DNA of 64,000 nt from Macrotrachela quadricornifera (lineage: Eukaryota; Rotifera; Eurotatoria; Philodinida; Philodinidae). The notes under the pieces are model-generated. The model searched no databases and was not told the origin of the DNA. It worked only from the letters and a program-made list of their open reading frames with translations. Location: NCBI GenBank assembly GCA_022393335.1, contig JAJEKB010000411.1, positions 109,524 to 173,523 on the forward strand, written 5' to 3'. The first letter of the stretch is position 1. Each line of letters begins with the position of its first letter. The position numbers and the translations under genes were made by a program. Shown here piece by piece: positions 63,826-64,000 of this stretch.

Positions 63826-64000
63826 ATGCAATCATCATTAAGTAATATAGGAGGTAATGGTATATATCCATCCTCATCTTCATTTCGTATCCGTAATAAT
63901 TCATATTCAACAACACCATTTATAAATAATTATCAATCAACATCACCAATTATTTGGTCTAATCCACCTCCATTACAAATTCCATCATCACCATTACTAT
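63826..64000 (+). CDS. 5' part of an unidentified gene running off the window
   Basis: Open from ATG at 63826 to the window end (58 codons, incomplete). It reads as a low-complexity, Ser/Pro/Asn-rich start (MQSSLSNIGGNG, TPFINNYQSTSP, NPPPLQIPSSP), with the same codon style as neighbouring genes. An acceptor-like TTTTTAG ends 3 bases before the ATG, so this is either the first exon after a leader or 5' UTR intron, or an internal exon. The product cannot be named from this fragment. Confidence 0.55.
   Translation, partial: MQSSLSNIGGNGIYPSSSSFRIRNNSYSTTPFINNYQSTSPIIWSNPPPLQIPSSPLL

Noticed and set aside
1..64000. Search for tRNA, rRNA, CRISPR arrays, telomeric repeats and intact transposases
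   Set aside because: No cloverleaf-compatible A and B boxes, rRNA cores, regularly spaced repeats, telomere-type arrays or transposase/reverse-transcriptase motifs were seen by eye; a tRNAscan, Rfam and RepeatMasker run would be decisive.

Overview
This is a stretch of eukaryotic nuclear DNA from an animal. It is very AT-rich, with intron-rich genes, mostly short GT-AG introns of about 40-80 bases, and AT-ending codons. Gene content is metazoan: TDP-43, soluble guanylate cyclase, PRKX-type kinase, RNF24-type RING protein, MDM1, PACRG, CAMSAP/Patronin and LRRIQ3. A four-hevein plus RlpA/expansin-like secreted protein, acceptor-like sites right upstream of several start codons, and compact genes with short introns fit a rotifer, probably a bdelloid (Rotaria or Adineta type). 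The organism is inferred, not proven. Exon models below were built by hand; every multi-exon model given as complete keeps reading-frame phase across all its junctions.

Layout. 1-6.5 kb: a complete TDP-43 gene (+), two intronless UBASH3-like histidine phosphatase paralogs in tandem (-), and a 301-aa four-exon gene (+) of unknown role. 6.5-12 kb: a 12-exon NO-sensor-type guanylate cyclase (-) and a six-exon secreted hevein x4 + double-psi beta-barrel protein (-). 14-22 kb: LRRIQ3-like (+) and PRKX-like kinase (+). 27.5-32.2 kb: a Ser/Thr-rich basic protein (-) with a conserved-looking C-terminal block. 38.5-39 kb: RNF24/122-like membrane RING protein (+). 40.6-48.3 kb: a coiled-coil gene (-) interrupted by a 400-base assembly gap, head-to-head with MDM1 (+). 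50-53 kb: PACRG (+) and a small secreted or GPI-anchored protein (+). 55.3-59.7 kb: a CAMSAP-like gene (-) with a CKK domain but no visible calponin-homology domain. 63.8 kb to the end: the start of a further gene (+).

At least four genes (MDM1, PACRG, CAMSAP, LRRIQ3) belong to families tied to centrioles, cilia or microtubules, which suits a ciliated animal but does not show co-regulation. Non-coding space is about 60 percent of the window. It holds several foldback (inverted-repeat) elements: a clear 377-bp MITE at 25.7-26.1 kb and others inside introns of MDM1 and CAMSAP and in intergenic DNA. No rRNA, convincing tRNA, CRISPR, prophage or intact transposase was seen.

The items most worth a second look are the hevein/RlpA gene, whose repeats are split by introns at the same codon; the guanylate cyclase, which has both purine-binding and transition-state residues but lacks the first metal-binding Asp; the CH-less CAMSAP; and the TDP-43 whose C-terminal tail is Q/Y/S/H-rich instead of glycine-rich.
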